Of a DNA stretch of 64,000 bases, positions 10,388-18,997 are shown in pieces. Position numbers and translations under genes: made by a program. Below the pieces are notes generated by a model. The model saw only the letters and a program-made list of their open reading frames with translations, searched no databases and was not told the origin of the DNA. Each line of letters opens with the position of its first letter. Position 1 is the first letter of the stretch. This DNA is from Corynebacterium rouxii (GTDB taxonomy: Bacteria; Actinomycetota; Actinomycetes; Mycobacteriales; Mycobacteriaceae), in NCBI RefSeq assembly GCF_902702935.1, contig NZ_LR738855.1:1240001-1304000 (forward strand), written 5' to 3'.

Positions 10388-10954
10388 ATGTACGCTATCC
10401 AAGCTCGGTACCGAGGTCGAGAACTCAAACGCGCCGAATACGTTAGTAAGGCTGCAGCCGCGTTGTCGACGTTGGAGGGGGTTGAGCAGTTCACTTTAGT
10501 GGGCGTGGAAGATATAGCGTCAATAATTGATACTGCGGAAGCTACCTGCGATACAGCGCTGGCTCTTTTAGCCGCAGGCGATTGGGCTGTAGCTATCGCA
10601 GTTATGGATACCACAACAGCAGCTTCGGAAGATGCCCTTGCCTTTGTCCATAAAGTACTAGGGTCACGCGCACGAGCTGGCACAGTAAAAGTTGGGGTAA
10701 AGAAAGACAAGAAGTGGGCTGCCCCCATCCAAGCAACCTTTGTCATGCTCGCTTACATACTTTCAAAAAGAACTGCAGAAGGTCGCGAAGCAACGAGTTT
10801 GATGCGTTCCGGATTAAATCAAATAGAGGCAGCTGAAGAATTAGGTATCTCGAAACAAGCTATAAGCCAGCGTTTGCAAGCGGCAGGCTGGCAAGCTGAG
10901 CTTGCAGGTTATCAACTTGCCATTGATCTTCTACAGCGTGCAAATGTTGATTAG
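10388..10954 (+). CDS. HTH DNA-binding protein, uncharacterised
   Basis: The product has 188 residues. The first about 100 are an alpha/beta region rich in Ala (LSTLEGVEQFTLVGVEDIASI). The C-terminal part has a clear helix-turn-helix, LNQIEAAEELGISKQAISQRLQAAGW, near residues 142-167, similar to the sigma-70 region 4 / MarR style. A purine-rich GAGAGG lies ahead of ATG 10388. It probably senses or reports something through its N-terminal domain and binds DNA, but the target is not visible. It converges with the SPFH gene through a long inverted repeat. Confidence 0.75.
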   Translation: MYAIQARYRGRELKRAEYVSKAAAALSTLEGVEQFTLVGVEDIASIIDTAEATCDTALALLAAGDWAVAIAVMDTTTAASEDALAFVHKVLGSRARAGTVKVGVKKDKKWAAPIQATFVMLAYILSKRTAEGREATSLMRSGLNQIEAAEELGISKQAISQRLQAAGWQAELAGYQLAIDLLQRANVD

Positions 10955-10961
10955 CCAACAA

Positions 10962-11016
10962 ATTGCCTGCGATACACTATGCGTTCAAAGCGAGCGTACT
11001 GTGCATCGCAGGCAAT
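10962..11016. terminator. Bidirectional terminator between convergent genes
   Basis: A 16-bp inverted repeat with one mismatch (10962-10977 with 11001-11016; core ATTGCCTGCGAT) separates the HTH gene and the SPFH gene, which converge here. Confidence 0.6.
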
Positions 11017-11037
11017 GTAGAGACCTGTTCTCAATAT

Positions 11038-12171
11038 CTAATTTTCATTATTGGTTAATGAAGTTAATTCAGCGCCAAGATCAGGATCCTCAACAGGCTT
11101 ATTAGCTACAGCATTTGCTGCTGCTACCGCGGCAGCAATTTCTGGGTTTGACTCAGTTTTGAACCAATCTTCATGATTGTCTTCGCCAACTAATCGGCTA
11201 CTGTGCTCATCAACTTCACTTGGTTCGTAACGGAATACACCATCGTCTCCTTTATTGGCGAGCGCCTTCGCAAATTCTTCCAACGAGTCGCCGAACTGTG
11301 ATGGAATCATCCACATTGTTGAAGCTTTGCCCTCGGCGAGTTGCGGCAATTTTTCGAGATACTGATATGCCAATACCTCAGGTGTCAACCGAGACGCCTT
11401 GATTGCGGCGTTAACTTTCTGAATCGCCCGAGCTTCACCTTGAGCTTCAAGATAACGCGCAGCGCGTTGACCTTCAGCTTCTAGAATCCTGGCTTCCTTT
11501 GCTGCTTCTGCCGCCAAAATTGCTGCATGCTTTTCGCCTTCAGCCGCGAGGATCTTTGCTTGTTTTTCGCCTTCAGCAGTTCGAATATCAGATTCGCGAC
11601 GTCCCTCAGCAGTCAGAATCATAGCGCGTTTCTCACGATCAGCTTTCATCTGCATTTCCATCGATTGCTGGATCGATGGAGGAGGATCAATCGCTTTGAG
11701 CTCTACTCGGCTAATTCTTAAGCCCCACTTTGTGGTAGCCGCATCGAGCTCACCGCGCAATCGACGATTGATTACTTCTCGAGAAGTTAGAGTCTCCTCT
11801 AATGTCATTCCACCAACTACATCACGGAGAGTTGCAACCGAAATTTGTTCGACGCCTACAATGTAGTTGTCAACACCATAAATTGCTTTTGCTGCATCAT
11901 TGATTTGAAAAGTGACAACAGTATCAATAGCAACAGTAAGATTGTCTTGAGTGATAACAGCTTGTGGTGGGAAGGACACAACCCGTTCACGGGTGTCTAC
12001 TTTCGCCCGTACTCTGTCGATAAATGGTACTAACAAACTAATCCCGCCTGCAACAGTCTTGGTGTACCGGCCAAGGCGCTCGACAACGGCGGCTTCACCT
12101 TGCGGAATAATTACAATGGATTTAGCAATAACAATTGCAAAAAACACCATGATAACTGCAAGAACTATCAT
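11038..12171 (-). CDS. SPFH/Band 7 domain protein (stomatin/QmcA-like)
   Basis: This is a 377-residue membrane-anchored scaffold protein. The N-terminal membrane helix (residues 1-22) is followed by the SPFH domain (about 23-200: VVERLGRYTKTVAGGISLLVPFIDRV is the hallmark start). A long charged, Ala-rich coiled coil follows (about 190-260), with repeated EGEKQAKILAAEGEKHAAIL-like units. Family members form membrane microdomain cages. The start overlaps the nfeD-like gene by four bases (ATGA), the classic NfeD-SPFH operon in which the partner's soluble OB domain associates with the oligomer. The C-terminal tail is acidic and poorly conserved. Confidence 0.92.
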   Translation of the reverse strand: MIVLAVIMVFFAIVIAKSIVIIPQGEAAVVERLGRYTKTVAGGISLLVPFIDRVRAKVDTRERVVSFPPQAVITQDNLTVAIDTVVTFQINDAAKAIYGVDNYIVGVEQISVATLRDVVGGMTLEETLTSREVINRRLRGELDAATTKWGLRISRVELKAIDPPPSIQQSMEMQMKADREKRAMILTAEGRRESDIRTAEGEKQAKILAAEGEKHAAILAAEAAKEARILEAEGQRAARYLEAQGEARAIQKVNAAIKASRLTPEVLAYQYLEKLPQLAEGKASTMWMIPSQFGDSLEEFAKALANKGDDGVFRYEPSEVDEHSSRLVGEDNHEDWFKTESNPEIAAAVAAANAVANKPVEDPDLGAELTSLTNNEN

Positions 12172-12626
12172 GTTTTACTCTCCTTCCATACAACGGCAGT
12201 TGGGCCGTCAATTTCTACTACGTAGACGGATTGTCCTGACTGGAAATTAACGGCGGGATCAAGGCTTCGAGCAGACCAGATGGAACCATCCAGCTTGATT
12301 TGCCCCGAATGCTCCGTGATCTTTTCAACAACTTCCCCACTCATTCCGACGAGAGCCCGTGGAGTAAGCTCCAATGAAGTCGGTAGTTCAAAATGTTTCT
12401 TTATCAGAGGTTTGAGGAACAATAATAAAGAAATCGCAGAGACTGAAAAAGCGGCGGCTTGTAGTGTGACGTTGTCTGTAACCAAGCCAACCCCAGCGGC
12501 ACAAATGGCAGCAAGGCCAAGCATGAAGAATGTCAGTTCACCGATAAACAGCTCTAAGACAACTAGCGCCACACCTATTACAAACCATTCCAAAGATCCC
12601 ACAGTCTCTAGCTTACTGAAAACCAA
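12168..12626 (-). CDS. NfeD-like membrane protein
   Basis: The 152-residue protein has three or four hydrophobic segments in the first about 75 residues and a C-terminal OB-fold domain containing ALVGMSGEVVEKI and GSIWSARSLDPAVNFQSGQSVYVVEIDG, the standard short NfeD layout without the protease domain. It is the upstream partner of the SPFH gene, overlapping it by four bases. It acts at the membrane with the SPFH oligomer. Confidence 0.9.
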   Translation of the reverse strand: MVFSKLETVGSLEWFVIGVALVVLELFIGELTFFMLGLAAICAAGVGLVTDNVTLQAAAFSVSAISLLLFLKPLIKKHFELPTSLELTPRALVGMSGEVVEKITEHSGQIKLDGSIWSARSLDPAVNFQSGQSVYVVEIDGPTAVVWKESKT

Positions 12627-12668
12627 ATCGCCCCGAGGAAACCTAGCCCCTAATATGAGCGAGGCGTG

Positions 12669-13511
12669 CTACAAAAGATCTTCTTTCTTTATCTCTGGGG
12701 TTGTTACAAAATCAACAAGTCGCTCAACAGCCCCAATTAAAGTGGAATCGACGTCGCGGAATGAATTCACGGCATTGTATACACGATTCCAGCCTTCTTT
12801 TGGATCAGCCCAGCCAACTCGACGGCAGATTCCTTTTTTCCAATCCTCGCCGTATGGAACTTCTGGCCATTCTCGCAAGCCTAGTCTTTCAGGTTTTACT
12901 GCGGCCCAGATGTCAATGTAGGGATGGCCCGTTACAAGAACATCTGGTCCGACGCTTTCGGTCAGCTTTGTTTCTTTGGACCGTTCCACCAAGTGGTCTG
13001 CTAATACTCCGACTCGCCGTCCTGGTTGAGGCTTAAATTGGGCTAACTGGTGTGGAAGATTATCAAGTCCTTCGAGATATTCCACGACTACACCTTCAAC
13101 TCGCAGATCATGACCCCATATTTTTTCGACGATTGCTGCATCATGAATACCTTCAACCCAAATCCGCGATGGTGCCGCAACTTTCGCTTCAACTTGTTTT
13201 ACTTTTCGAGAACCTGAATTTGATCGTTCGGGCTGTTTCTTTTCCACGAAACGCGTTAACGTGACCCGATTCCCATCAAGGAGGAACGCTCCTTTTCTCA
13301 GCTTAAAAAGACGCTCATGTTGATAGCGATCTTCAAGACGAATGAAATCTCCGTCGTAGGTGCGTTCAAAATTAATAACTGCACCAACAAAACCATCGGC
13401 GAGTACCTCAACTACCAAGCCAGGTTTCGCTGGGATTTCTGGAAATTGTTGTGGAACATTTCGTGAATGTCCTTTTAGAATATTTCCGGTATATGGATCG
13501 TGGTAAGTCAT
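12669..13511 (-). CDS. DUF3097 family protein
   Basis: This is a 280-residue actinobacterial conserved protein of unknown function. An N-terminal beta-rich region (residues 20-95) is followed by WVEGIHDAAIVEKIWGHDLRVEGVVVEYLEGLDNLP, a TOPRIM-like pattern with a conserved Glu followed later by a DHLVERSKE stretch. HPYIDIWAAVKPERLGL is conserved near the C-terminus. The fold resemblance to TOPRIM primase/nuclease domains is my reading and not a demonstrated activity. It is divergent from the next plus-strand gene. Confidence 0.8.
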   Translation of the reverse strand: MTYHDPYTGNILKGHSRNVPQQFPEIPAKPGLVVEVLADGFVGAVINFERTYDGDFIRLEDRYQHERLFKLRKGAFLLDGNRVTLTRFVEKKQPERSNSGSRKVKQVEAKVAAPSRIWVEGIHDAAIVEKIWGHDLRVEGVVVEYLEGLDNLPHQLAQFKPQPGRRVGVLADHLVERSKETKLTESVGPDVLVTGHPYIDIWAAVKPERLGLREWPEVPYGEDWKKGICRRVGWADPKEGWNRVYNAVNSFRDVDSTLIGAVERLVDFVTTPEIKKEDLL

Positions 13512-13546
13512 AACATCACAGCCTATCCGCTAAAGTCTTTAAAGCT

Positions 13547-14332
13547 ATGAATATCCGCGACAATCTCTACAGCCCATTGCAAAACGCTAGTCTTTGGATC
13601 GGTGCATGGCTTTATGGGCATGTCAGTATTGACGATGCTGATTACAGTCTTACCGAGCTCTTTGGTCAAGGCCAACTTGTTGGTTTCGGTAACGGTAATT
13701 ATGAAATCTTCCGAATATTGAAAAACCATACAGGACCGCTTCATAGATCAGTACCCAACGAAGAACCATTGCTTCGTTTACTCCTAGGAGGTCCTGGCGA
13801 TCCTATTTATTTCCCAGAAGACGTGCGTGCAAAAATAAGAAGCCAAGCCAAATCTGCTCCACAAGCTGCGATAGCCGTAGCCCTGGCACAACCACATATC
13901 TACGGTTTTCTTATACCCCGAGATGCAAATAGCCAAGGCAGCACCCAATGGAACTGGATTACTTCCGACGAACCGATGAGGCTACCCGCGGTATTAAGCC
14001 CAGGCGAAGCTGACTTCAATTTGGCGGAAGCTACTCGGCACAGTGCAGTCTTCATCGAGAAACATCCAAATTTCCGCACTCCAGCTCGGAATCCAAGGCT
14101 TACTGTTGGACGTTTGACTGACTTTTATGAGAACCCAGGGTTACCTGAGCAAGTGGCCCCACGTGCGTTAAAGCTGATCGCTCGGGCAGACACGGTAGCG
14201 TCAATTGTTGAAGGCGTGACGCAATCTTTACAGGAGCATGCTTTTGACCCGCATCTATTTCCCCTAGCACAACACGTTCGCCATGCTCGAATGGCAGCGG
14301 TTTCTTACGCTTTTGCAGAATGGGGTCGCTGA
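13547..14332 (+). CDS. Conserved corynebacterial hypothetical protein
   Basis: The 261-residue product starts MNIRDNLYSPLQNASLWIGAWLYG. It has no signal peptide and no membrane helix. Several conserved-looking segments (LLLGGPGDPIYFPEDV, AQPHIYGFLIPR, LAEATRHSAVFIE, RADTVASIVEGVTQSL) suggest a soluble mixed alpha/beta protein. I do not recognise a catalytic motif. Its 3' end overlaps the 3' end of the ferrochelatase gene on the opposite strand by 28 bases. Confidence 0.8.
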   Translation: MNIRDNLYSPLQNASLWIGAWLYGHVSIDDADYSLTELFGQGQLVGFGNGNYEIFRILKNHTGPLHRSVPNEEPLLRLLLGGPGDPIYFPEDVRAKIRSQAKSAPQAAIAVALAQPHIYGFLIPRDANSQGSTQWNWITSDEPMRLPAVLSPGEADFNLAEATRHSAVFIEKHPNFRTPARNPRLTVGRLTDFYENPGLPEQVAPRALKLIARADTVASIVEGVTQSLQEHAFDPHLFPLAQHVRHARMAAVSYAFAEWGR

Positions 14333-15438
14333 ACCGGCTTACAACAATTGACTTCACATGGTTCACCGTTGAAGGAGCATCCTTTCGACGGAACAGTTCC
14401 GAGATTCTGGTGCGGTTTTACTCCTAACGATTCTTCAACTAGTTCTACGATCATGGTTGCGAAGGTATCTGTATGTCCAACAGTTGCCGCTCTAGAAATT
14501 GACATTCCTAAGTCTGAAGCTAGGTCTTGGAGTTCATGATCCAAGTCCCACACAACTTCCATATGGTCTGAAATGAAACCAATAGGTGCGACAACAAGTT
14601 CGGAAATGCCTTGTTCATGTTGGTATGTCGCATAATCTAAAATATCCGGTTCTAACCAAGGAATCTGACCATTTCCTGAAGCAGATTGCCAGACTACGTC
14701 GTAACGCCCTTGGTGTATGCCAAGATGCTTTGCGACGAGCGCTGCCGCTTCGTGCACTTGACGCGAGTATAACGGCCCATCTTCCTTACGTCCTGAATTT
14801 TCATTTGCAACTACAGGTATGGAGTGTGCGGTAAAAACGACCTTTTGATGCATCTGGAGCTTATCAAGTGCCGTAATTCCCAATTCTCTTGCCGCTTGGA
14901 AAACAACCGAGGACATTTCCTCGATAAATAATGGATGATCAAAGAACTGGCGTAGCTTCAAACAGTTAAGAGTCGTGAGCCCCTTTTCTGTCAGATGATT
15001 ATTCATTTTGATGATATCTTCATCATACTGACGGCATCCTGAATATCCGCCCCAAGCCGAAGTCGCAAAAACTGCGACATTCCGAATACCATCGCGAACC
15101 ATTTTTTCAGCAGTTTCATTGACAAATGGATGCCAATTTCTGTTGCCAAAATACACAGGAATGTCTAGTCCACGCGACGACAACACTTGAATGATATTGC
15201 CAATGATTTCTCGGTTAAGCGCATTAAGTGGACTTATACCGCCAAAGTGTCGGTAATGTACCGCGACTTCTTCAAGACGTTCTCGAGGAATTCCTCTGCC
15301 TCGAGTTACATTTTCAAGAAAGGGTATAACATCTTGTTGCCCCTCTGGGCCGCCAAAAGAGAGCACTAATATTGCGTCGACGTCCGATAACGTCCACGTA
15401 GGCAGCGATAGTAGCGAAGAGTGCACAGGTTCAACCAT
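14305..15438 (-). CDS. hemH: Ferrochelatase (coproporphyrin ferrochelatase type)
   Basis: The 377-residue enzyme inserts ferrous iron into the porphyrin in haem synthesis; actinobacterial enzymes use coproporphyrin III. Family marks are VLSFGGPEGQQDVIPFLENV at the start, YFGNRNWHPF, the active-site TAHSIP segment and GFISDHMEVVWDLDHEL. The C-terminus has the Cys cluster CSFNGEPCEVNCC, which with an internal Cys fits the [2Fe-2S] cluster known in actinobacterial ferrochelatases. The frame also has GTG six codons upstream (15456); ATG 15438 is preferred because it starts next to the conserved region. It lies downstream of ripA behind a long hairpin. Confidence 0.94.
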   Translation of the reverse strand: MVEPVHSSLLSLPTWTLSDVDAILVLSFGGPEGQQDVIPFLENVTRGRGIPRERLEEVAVHYRHFGGISPLNALNREIIGNIIQVLSSRGLDIPVYFGNRNWHPFVNETAEKMVRDGIRNVAVFATSAWGGYSGCRQYDEDIIKMNNHLTEKGLTTLNCLKLRQFFDHPLFIEEMSSVVFQAARELGITALDKLQMHQKVVFTAHSIPVVANENSGRKEDGPLYSRQVHEAAALVAKHLGIHQGRYDVVWQSASGNGQIPWLEPDILDYATYQHEQGISELVVAPIGFISDHMEVVWDLDHELQDLASDLGMSISRAATVGHTDTFATMIVELVEESLGVKPHQNLGTVPSKGCSFNGEPCEVNCCKPVQRPHSAKA

Positions 15439-15458
15439 AAGCAGTGAGCTTAACACTA

Positions 15459-15511
15459 AAGGGGGAAAGTTTAGACCAACGGTTATCCTGACGGTCTAGA
15501 CTTTCACCCTT
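15459..15511 (-). terminator. Hairpin between ripA and hemH
   Basis: A 19-bp inverted repeat with two mismatches (15459-15477 with 15493-15511) ends just before hemH. It fits a terminator for ripA or an attenuator for hemH, although only a short T-run follows on the minus strand. Confidence 0.55.
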
Positions 15512-15530
15512 GCTATCCAGTTTTCACTGC

Positions 15531-17240
15531 CTAAATAAGGCGAACAGCGTATGGACTCATTCCAGACCAACGAACTGGAGAAACTTTAACGCTTGATCCT
15601 GATTGCGGAGCCTCAAGCATTGTGCCATCACCTAGGTAGATTGCCACATGGTACTCAGCATTAGGTCCATAGAAAATAAGATCTCCGCGCTGCATATTGG
15701 AGGGATCAACTTTGGTTCCCTTTTGATACTGGTAACCCGTGTAGTGAGGCAACGCTATACCCACACCAGCAAACGCGTATAAAGTTAGCCCTGAACAGTC
15801 GAATCCGACTTTGTTAAAGTCACCGAAGGAATCCGCTACACCGCCATCTCGAATGCCTTGCGTTGGGCCACTAGCATTTCCGCCGCCCCACGCGTAAGGA
15901 GTTCCGACATAAGCCATGGCCCTTGAGATTACTGTTTCAATCTTTTCGCTACGGCTCGCGTTTCCTACTAACGCAGATGCTTTTTCGGATACATCCTCCA
16001 TCGAATCAACCTGAGCTACGTCCAGGTCGTCAAGAATGGAAGAATCGTTATCTTCGTTTTCTACAGCAGCAATGTAGTTTCCATCTTGATGATTCGAATC
16101 ATACGGATTATCTAAAGACGCATGATCCGGCGTTGCCGCTTCAATCAACGCGGCAGCTGCGCGGGCAGAATCGTTGGCTGTAGAACGGCGATTCTCTGAA
16201 GCCTTTCTTTCACGCGCCTGAGCTGCTTCAGCAGCGCTTTCTGCATCTTGACGTGCTTTTTCAGCCTTTTCGGCTGCGACCTGTAGAGCAGCTTCATCAG
16301 CGGCTTTTTGTGCAGCTTCCGCTGCAATCCTCGCAGCTTCTTCTTTCGCCTTGCGAGCTGCTTCAGCTTCCTGACGCGCCTTTTCGGCTGCAGCGGCTTC
16401 TGCTTCGGCTTTCTTTCGAGCCTCTTCTGCCCGCTTGTATTCTTCGTATTCTGATCGTTGTTGACGTAATGAATCGGCATTCCCCCGAGCAGAATCGAGA
16501 CCACGCTGGGCTTCTTCACGCTTACTGATTAATTCAGCACGTTTACGGAGATTCTCTTCCAGTTTTGAATTGGAAGAATCAATTGCCTGTTGAGCTGAGA
16601 CCTTAGCGCTTTCGGCTTCAGATTCTCGCTTTTCTGCGAGATTCTTGGCCTCGCGAAGTCGAGACTCCTCATTGGCCTGCTCGGTTCGCAGTCTGTCGAG
16701 AGCATCTACCGCTTCGCGTTGTTTTTGAGCATTAGTACGTAGATAAGTTTGGCGATCCAACGCTTCTTCTGAAGTAGCCTTACCCGAAACACCCGCAACA
16801 CCACTTGGTATTGCTCCTTGCCGATAAGCACTACGAGATATTTCATCGAGCGTTTTTTGAGCTTTTAATATCTCCGATTGAATATCGTCAAGTTTTTTGC
16901 GCGCCGCAGACACGCCTTGCCTAGCCCGCTCAGCTGAACTTTGTGCGTCATGTAAATCAACCAGCGCTTTGTTAACTGCCTCGCGCAAACCGCCCATTTC
17001 AAGTTCCAAAGCTGCAATTTCAGAGTCTGAATTAGAAACCGATGTTACTAGCTTTGACACCTCATCTTGGGCTACACCTACTTGGTTATCTGCGGAGGCT
17101 ATTTCAGTGTCTGAAGGGTTTGCAGGCTGTGCTACTGCGGGAGAAGTAGCCCCGAGAAATGCAATCGATAATCCAGATGCGATCAAGCCGTGCATCACTT
17201 TCGTAGTGGTACGCCTAGACATAGACGATCGTTTAGTCAC
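15531..17240 (-). CDS. ripA: Secreted NlpC/P60 peptidoglycan endopeptidase (RipA-like)
   Basis: The 569-residue protein carries a Sec signal peptide with an Ala-rich cleavage region ending near AVAQ (residues 1-38). A very long Ala/Glu/Lys coiled coil (about 45-355) is followed by a linker and a C-terminal NlpC/P60 domain (about 440-569). The catalytic Cys is C482 in the DCSGL motif and the His is H531 in HVAIYLG. The family cleaves D-glutamyl-meso-DAP bonds and separates daughter cells; in corynebacteria the coiled coil keeps the enzyme autoinhibited until division. The corresponding C. diphtheriae gene next to acn has been linked to host-cell invasion (recalled, not checked here). Confidence 0.93.
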   Translation of the reverse strand: MTKRSSMSRRTTTKVMHGLIASGLSIAFLGATSPAVAQPANPSDTEIASADNQVGVAQDEVSKLVTSVSNSDSEIAALELEMGGLREAVNKALVDLHDAQSSAERARQGVSAARKKLDDIQSEILKAQKTLDEISRSAYRQGAIPSGVAGVSGKATSEEALDRQTYLRTNAQKQREAVDALDRLRTEQANEESRLREAKNLAEKRESEAESAKVSAQQAIDSSNSKLEENLRKRAELISKREEAQRGLDSARGNADSLRQQRSEYEEYKRAEEARKKAEAEAAAAEKARQEAEAARKAKEEAARIAAEAAQKAADEAALQVAAEKAEKARQDAESAAEAAQARERKASENRRSTANDSARAAAALIEAATPDHASLDNPYDSNHQDGNYIAAVENEDNDSSILDDLDVAQVDSMEDVSEKASALVGNASRSEKIETVISRAMAYVGTPYAWGGGNASGPTQGIRDGGVADSFGDFNKVGFDCSGLTLYAFAGVGIALPHYTGYQYQKGTKVDPSNMQRGDLIFYGPNAEYHVAIYLGDGTMLEAPQSGSSVKVSPVRWSGMSPYAVRLI

Positions 17241-17773
17241 AGGGCTACTCCTATAAACCTTTCACATGGTGTTTCCATACGAACCAATAACAAAGTTGAG
17301 TGACTCGAATCTCGATCTTCGAATTATTACTCGAACAATCTCCGCGTGCTTCCCCACATGCGTGACAAACTTCAAGTCAAGTTACCAGAATCGACACACG
17401 AGTCATTCTCAGAACAATAGTGCACTAAGACCCCTACGTCCCCATTACGATGCAATTATCAATGCAATCACATTATTCACATATACCCCTCCATGGATGT
17501 GACCTGCCGAAAGACTTGCCAAAATAATTAATGTGACATGGCCCACTTTTTGGAAAAAATCGCGTGTTGTTACAGATTTGAAGCGCTGATCAAGTCTAGA
17601 AGCTTGGCTAAACAATGCCTCACATCTCATAGGATGGGCAATTTTCAATCCATCGTTCCAGAGTTAACAATGGTGCAGCGATTGATTTGCGGCACACTAT
17701 AGTCAAGTCTTCTCCCTTTACATGAAGGGCGCATAACTCCAGAATTCAAATTCAATAGCCCCAGCCTTTGAAC
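17241..17773. other. Intergenic region upstream of ripA
   Basis: These 533 bases hold no supported gene. The part next to ripA has several TCGA/CGAA-containing words (17300-17340). I looked for a c-di-AMP (ydaO) riboswitch, known upstream of some actinobacterial NlpC/P60 genes, and did not recognise one. The short frame at 17445-17648 has no family resemblance. Confidence 0.5.
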
Positions 17774-18755
17774 TGGCCCCGGAAATTAGACTGGTTTTAT
17801 TCTATGCGGTGAAGGATTCAAGGGTCTGGTTCCGGTAGCACATCGGAGTCAGACCTTTGAGTCGCTTCTGCATGCGTTCATGGTTGTACCAGTAGATATC
17901 ATCATCGATTGCTTTGTAGAACTCCTACAGGCTGCTAAAAGATTCACCGTGGCACATCTCAATCTTTAAGTACCCGAAGAAGTTTTCCCATCACCGCATT
18001 GCCATAGCAGTTGCCTTTCTTTGACATTGACTGCACTCCACCGATGCTTGCGATGAGCCCACATCAGCTGAAATGCTGGTACTGGACCCCTTGACCTGTA
18101 TGCACAAATAGTCTCTGCCCTGATGATTGCTGCGCAATGGCGCCACGCAGAGACTGTAGTGGGTAAGGGAGATAACGCTGTACAACAGGATTGACCGAGG
18201 CAAGACCTGCCACAACCAACAGATCACCCAATCGATGAGTTGACTTAGCAGATGACAATGACCTCGTCGTTGATTCTTCAAGTCCCGCAATTTCTCTACC
18301 TCGCGGCGCAACCGATCTTCCTCAGCTAACGGTTTTCGCAGATGAACAGCCTTTTCAGTCGCCCCCTGCAGCTTCGGCCGCAATGCCTTATCACCACCGG
18401 CACGCCACGCACGAACCCAATCTTTGACCAACTGATCCGAAGACACACTAAATTTACTGGCCAGTTCCATCATGGACTAGCCGGCGTGAAACCGGTCGAC
18501 GATTTCCTTTTTCACTTCGACAGAATGCTGCTGCTTGGTTGGTTTTTTCACAAGACATAGCCTGCCATAAAGCTTGAATCGACGCTCACACCTTCTTACC
18601 GGATAAGGGCCGACTCCTAACCGATGGACCACTGTCTTGTACCCTAAGCCCTGCTCAAACAATTCAACCAGCTACTCTCGCTGCAACTGGCTCAGAGAAC
18701 TTTGTACTCTCAAAAGAAATGCTCCCCACTAGTCGGAAACTGATTTCTCAGTCCA
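17774..18755 (-). mobile_element. IS3-family (IS150-like) element remnant upstream of acn
   Basis: The element runs from TGGCCCCGGAAATTAG at 17774 to TGGACTGAGAAATCAG reading in from 18755 on the minus strand; these ends form an imperfect inverted repeat. At 982 bp it is shorter than an intact member (roughly 1.3-1.5 kb), so it has an internal deletion. It contains the broken transposase described separately. I found no convincing direct repeat at the borders. The element ends about 72 bases before the AcnR operator. Confidence 0.8.
17812..18700 (-). pseudogene. IS3-family transposase, internally deleted and frameshifted
   Basis: OrfA pieces are LFEQGLGYKTVVHRLGVGPYPVRR (18662 leftwards) and, after a frame change near 18475, MELASKFSVSSDQLVKDWVRAWRAGG plus EEDRLRREVEKLRDLKNQRR. 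These are two helix-turn-helix units and the coiled end of an IS150-type OrfA. OrfB survives as scattered fragments. The last about 30 codons near 17815-17910 give WYNHERMQKRLKGLTPMCYR, the usual OrfB C-terminus after the catalytic Glu region. The central catalytic part is mostly missing, so the element cannot transpose by itself. Confidence 0.75.
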
Positions 18756-18827
18756 ACTAATGGGGAGCAGTTCAATTACTCCATGTGGGGGTGATTATAG
18801 TAGCCAATCAGGCAGAAAGGTAGGCAA

Positions 18828-18850
18828 CATTACGCCCGTACTGTTAGGAT
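18828..18850 (+). promoter_or_regulatory. AcnR operator overlapping the acn promoter
   Basis: CATTACGCCCGTACTG at 18828-18843 fits the C. glutamicum AcnR half-site pattern CAGnACnnnCGTACTG with one mismatch. It is followed at once by a -10-like TAGGAT (18845-18850). In C. glutamicum the AcnR site likewise lies just upstream of and against the -10 region of acn. The repressor gene is present immediately downstream of acn. Confidence 0.7.
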
Positions 18851-18997
18851 GTGCGTCAGGCGACGATGTGGAATTGCTCTTGCGGTATTACACAACAAAA
18901 GTCTTCTGCTACATCTGCGCGATTTTAACGCTTTGCTTCTACCCCATTATGAAGCAGAGTTGTGAACAGACATTTAACTGATCACCCCAAAAACGAA

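Noticed and set aside
17241..17520. c-di-AMP (ydaO) riboswitch upstream of ripA
   Set aside because: The conserved ydaO sequence blocks are not recognisable here; a covariance search would be needed.
18719..18770. Inverted repeat TGCTCCCCACTAG / CTAATGGGGAGCA as an acn regulatory site
   Set aside because: The left part belongs to the IS end, so the repeat is better explained by the IS border, and it lies upstream of the AcnR site.
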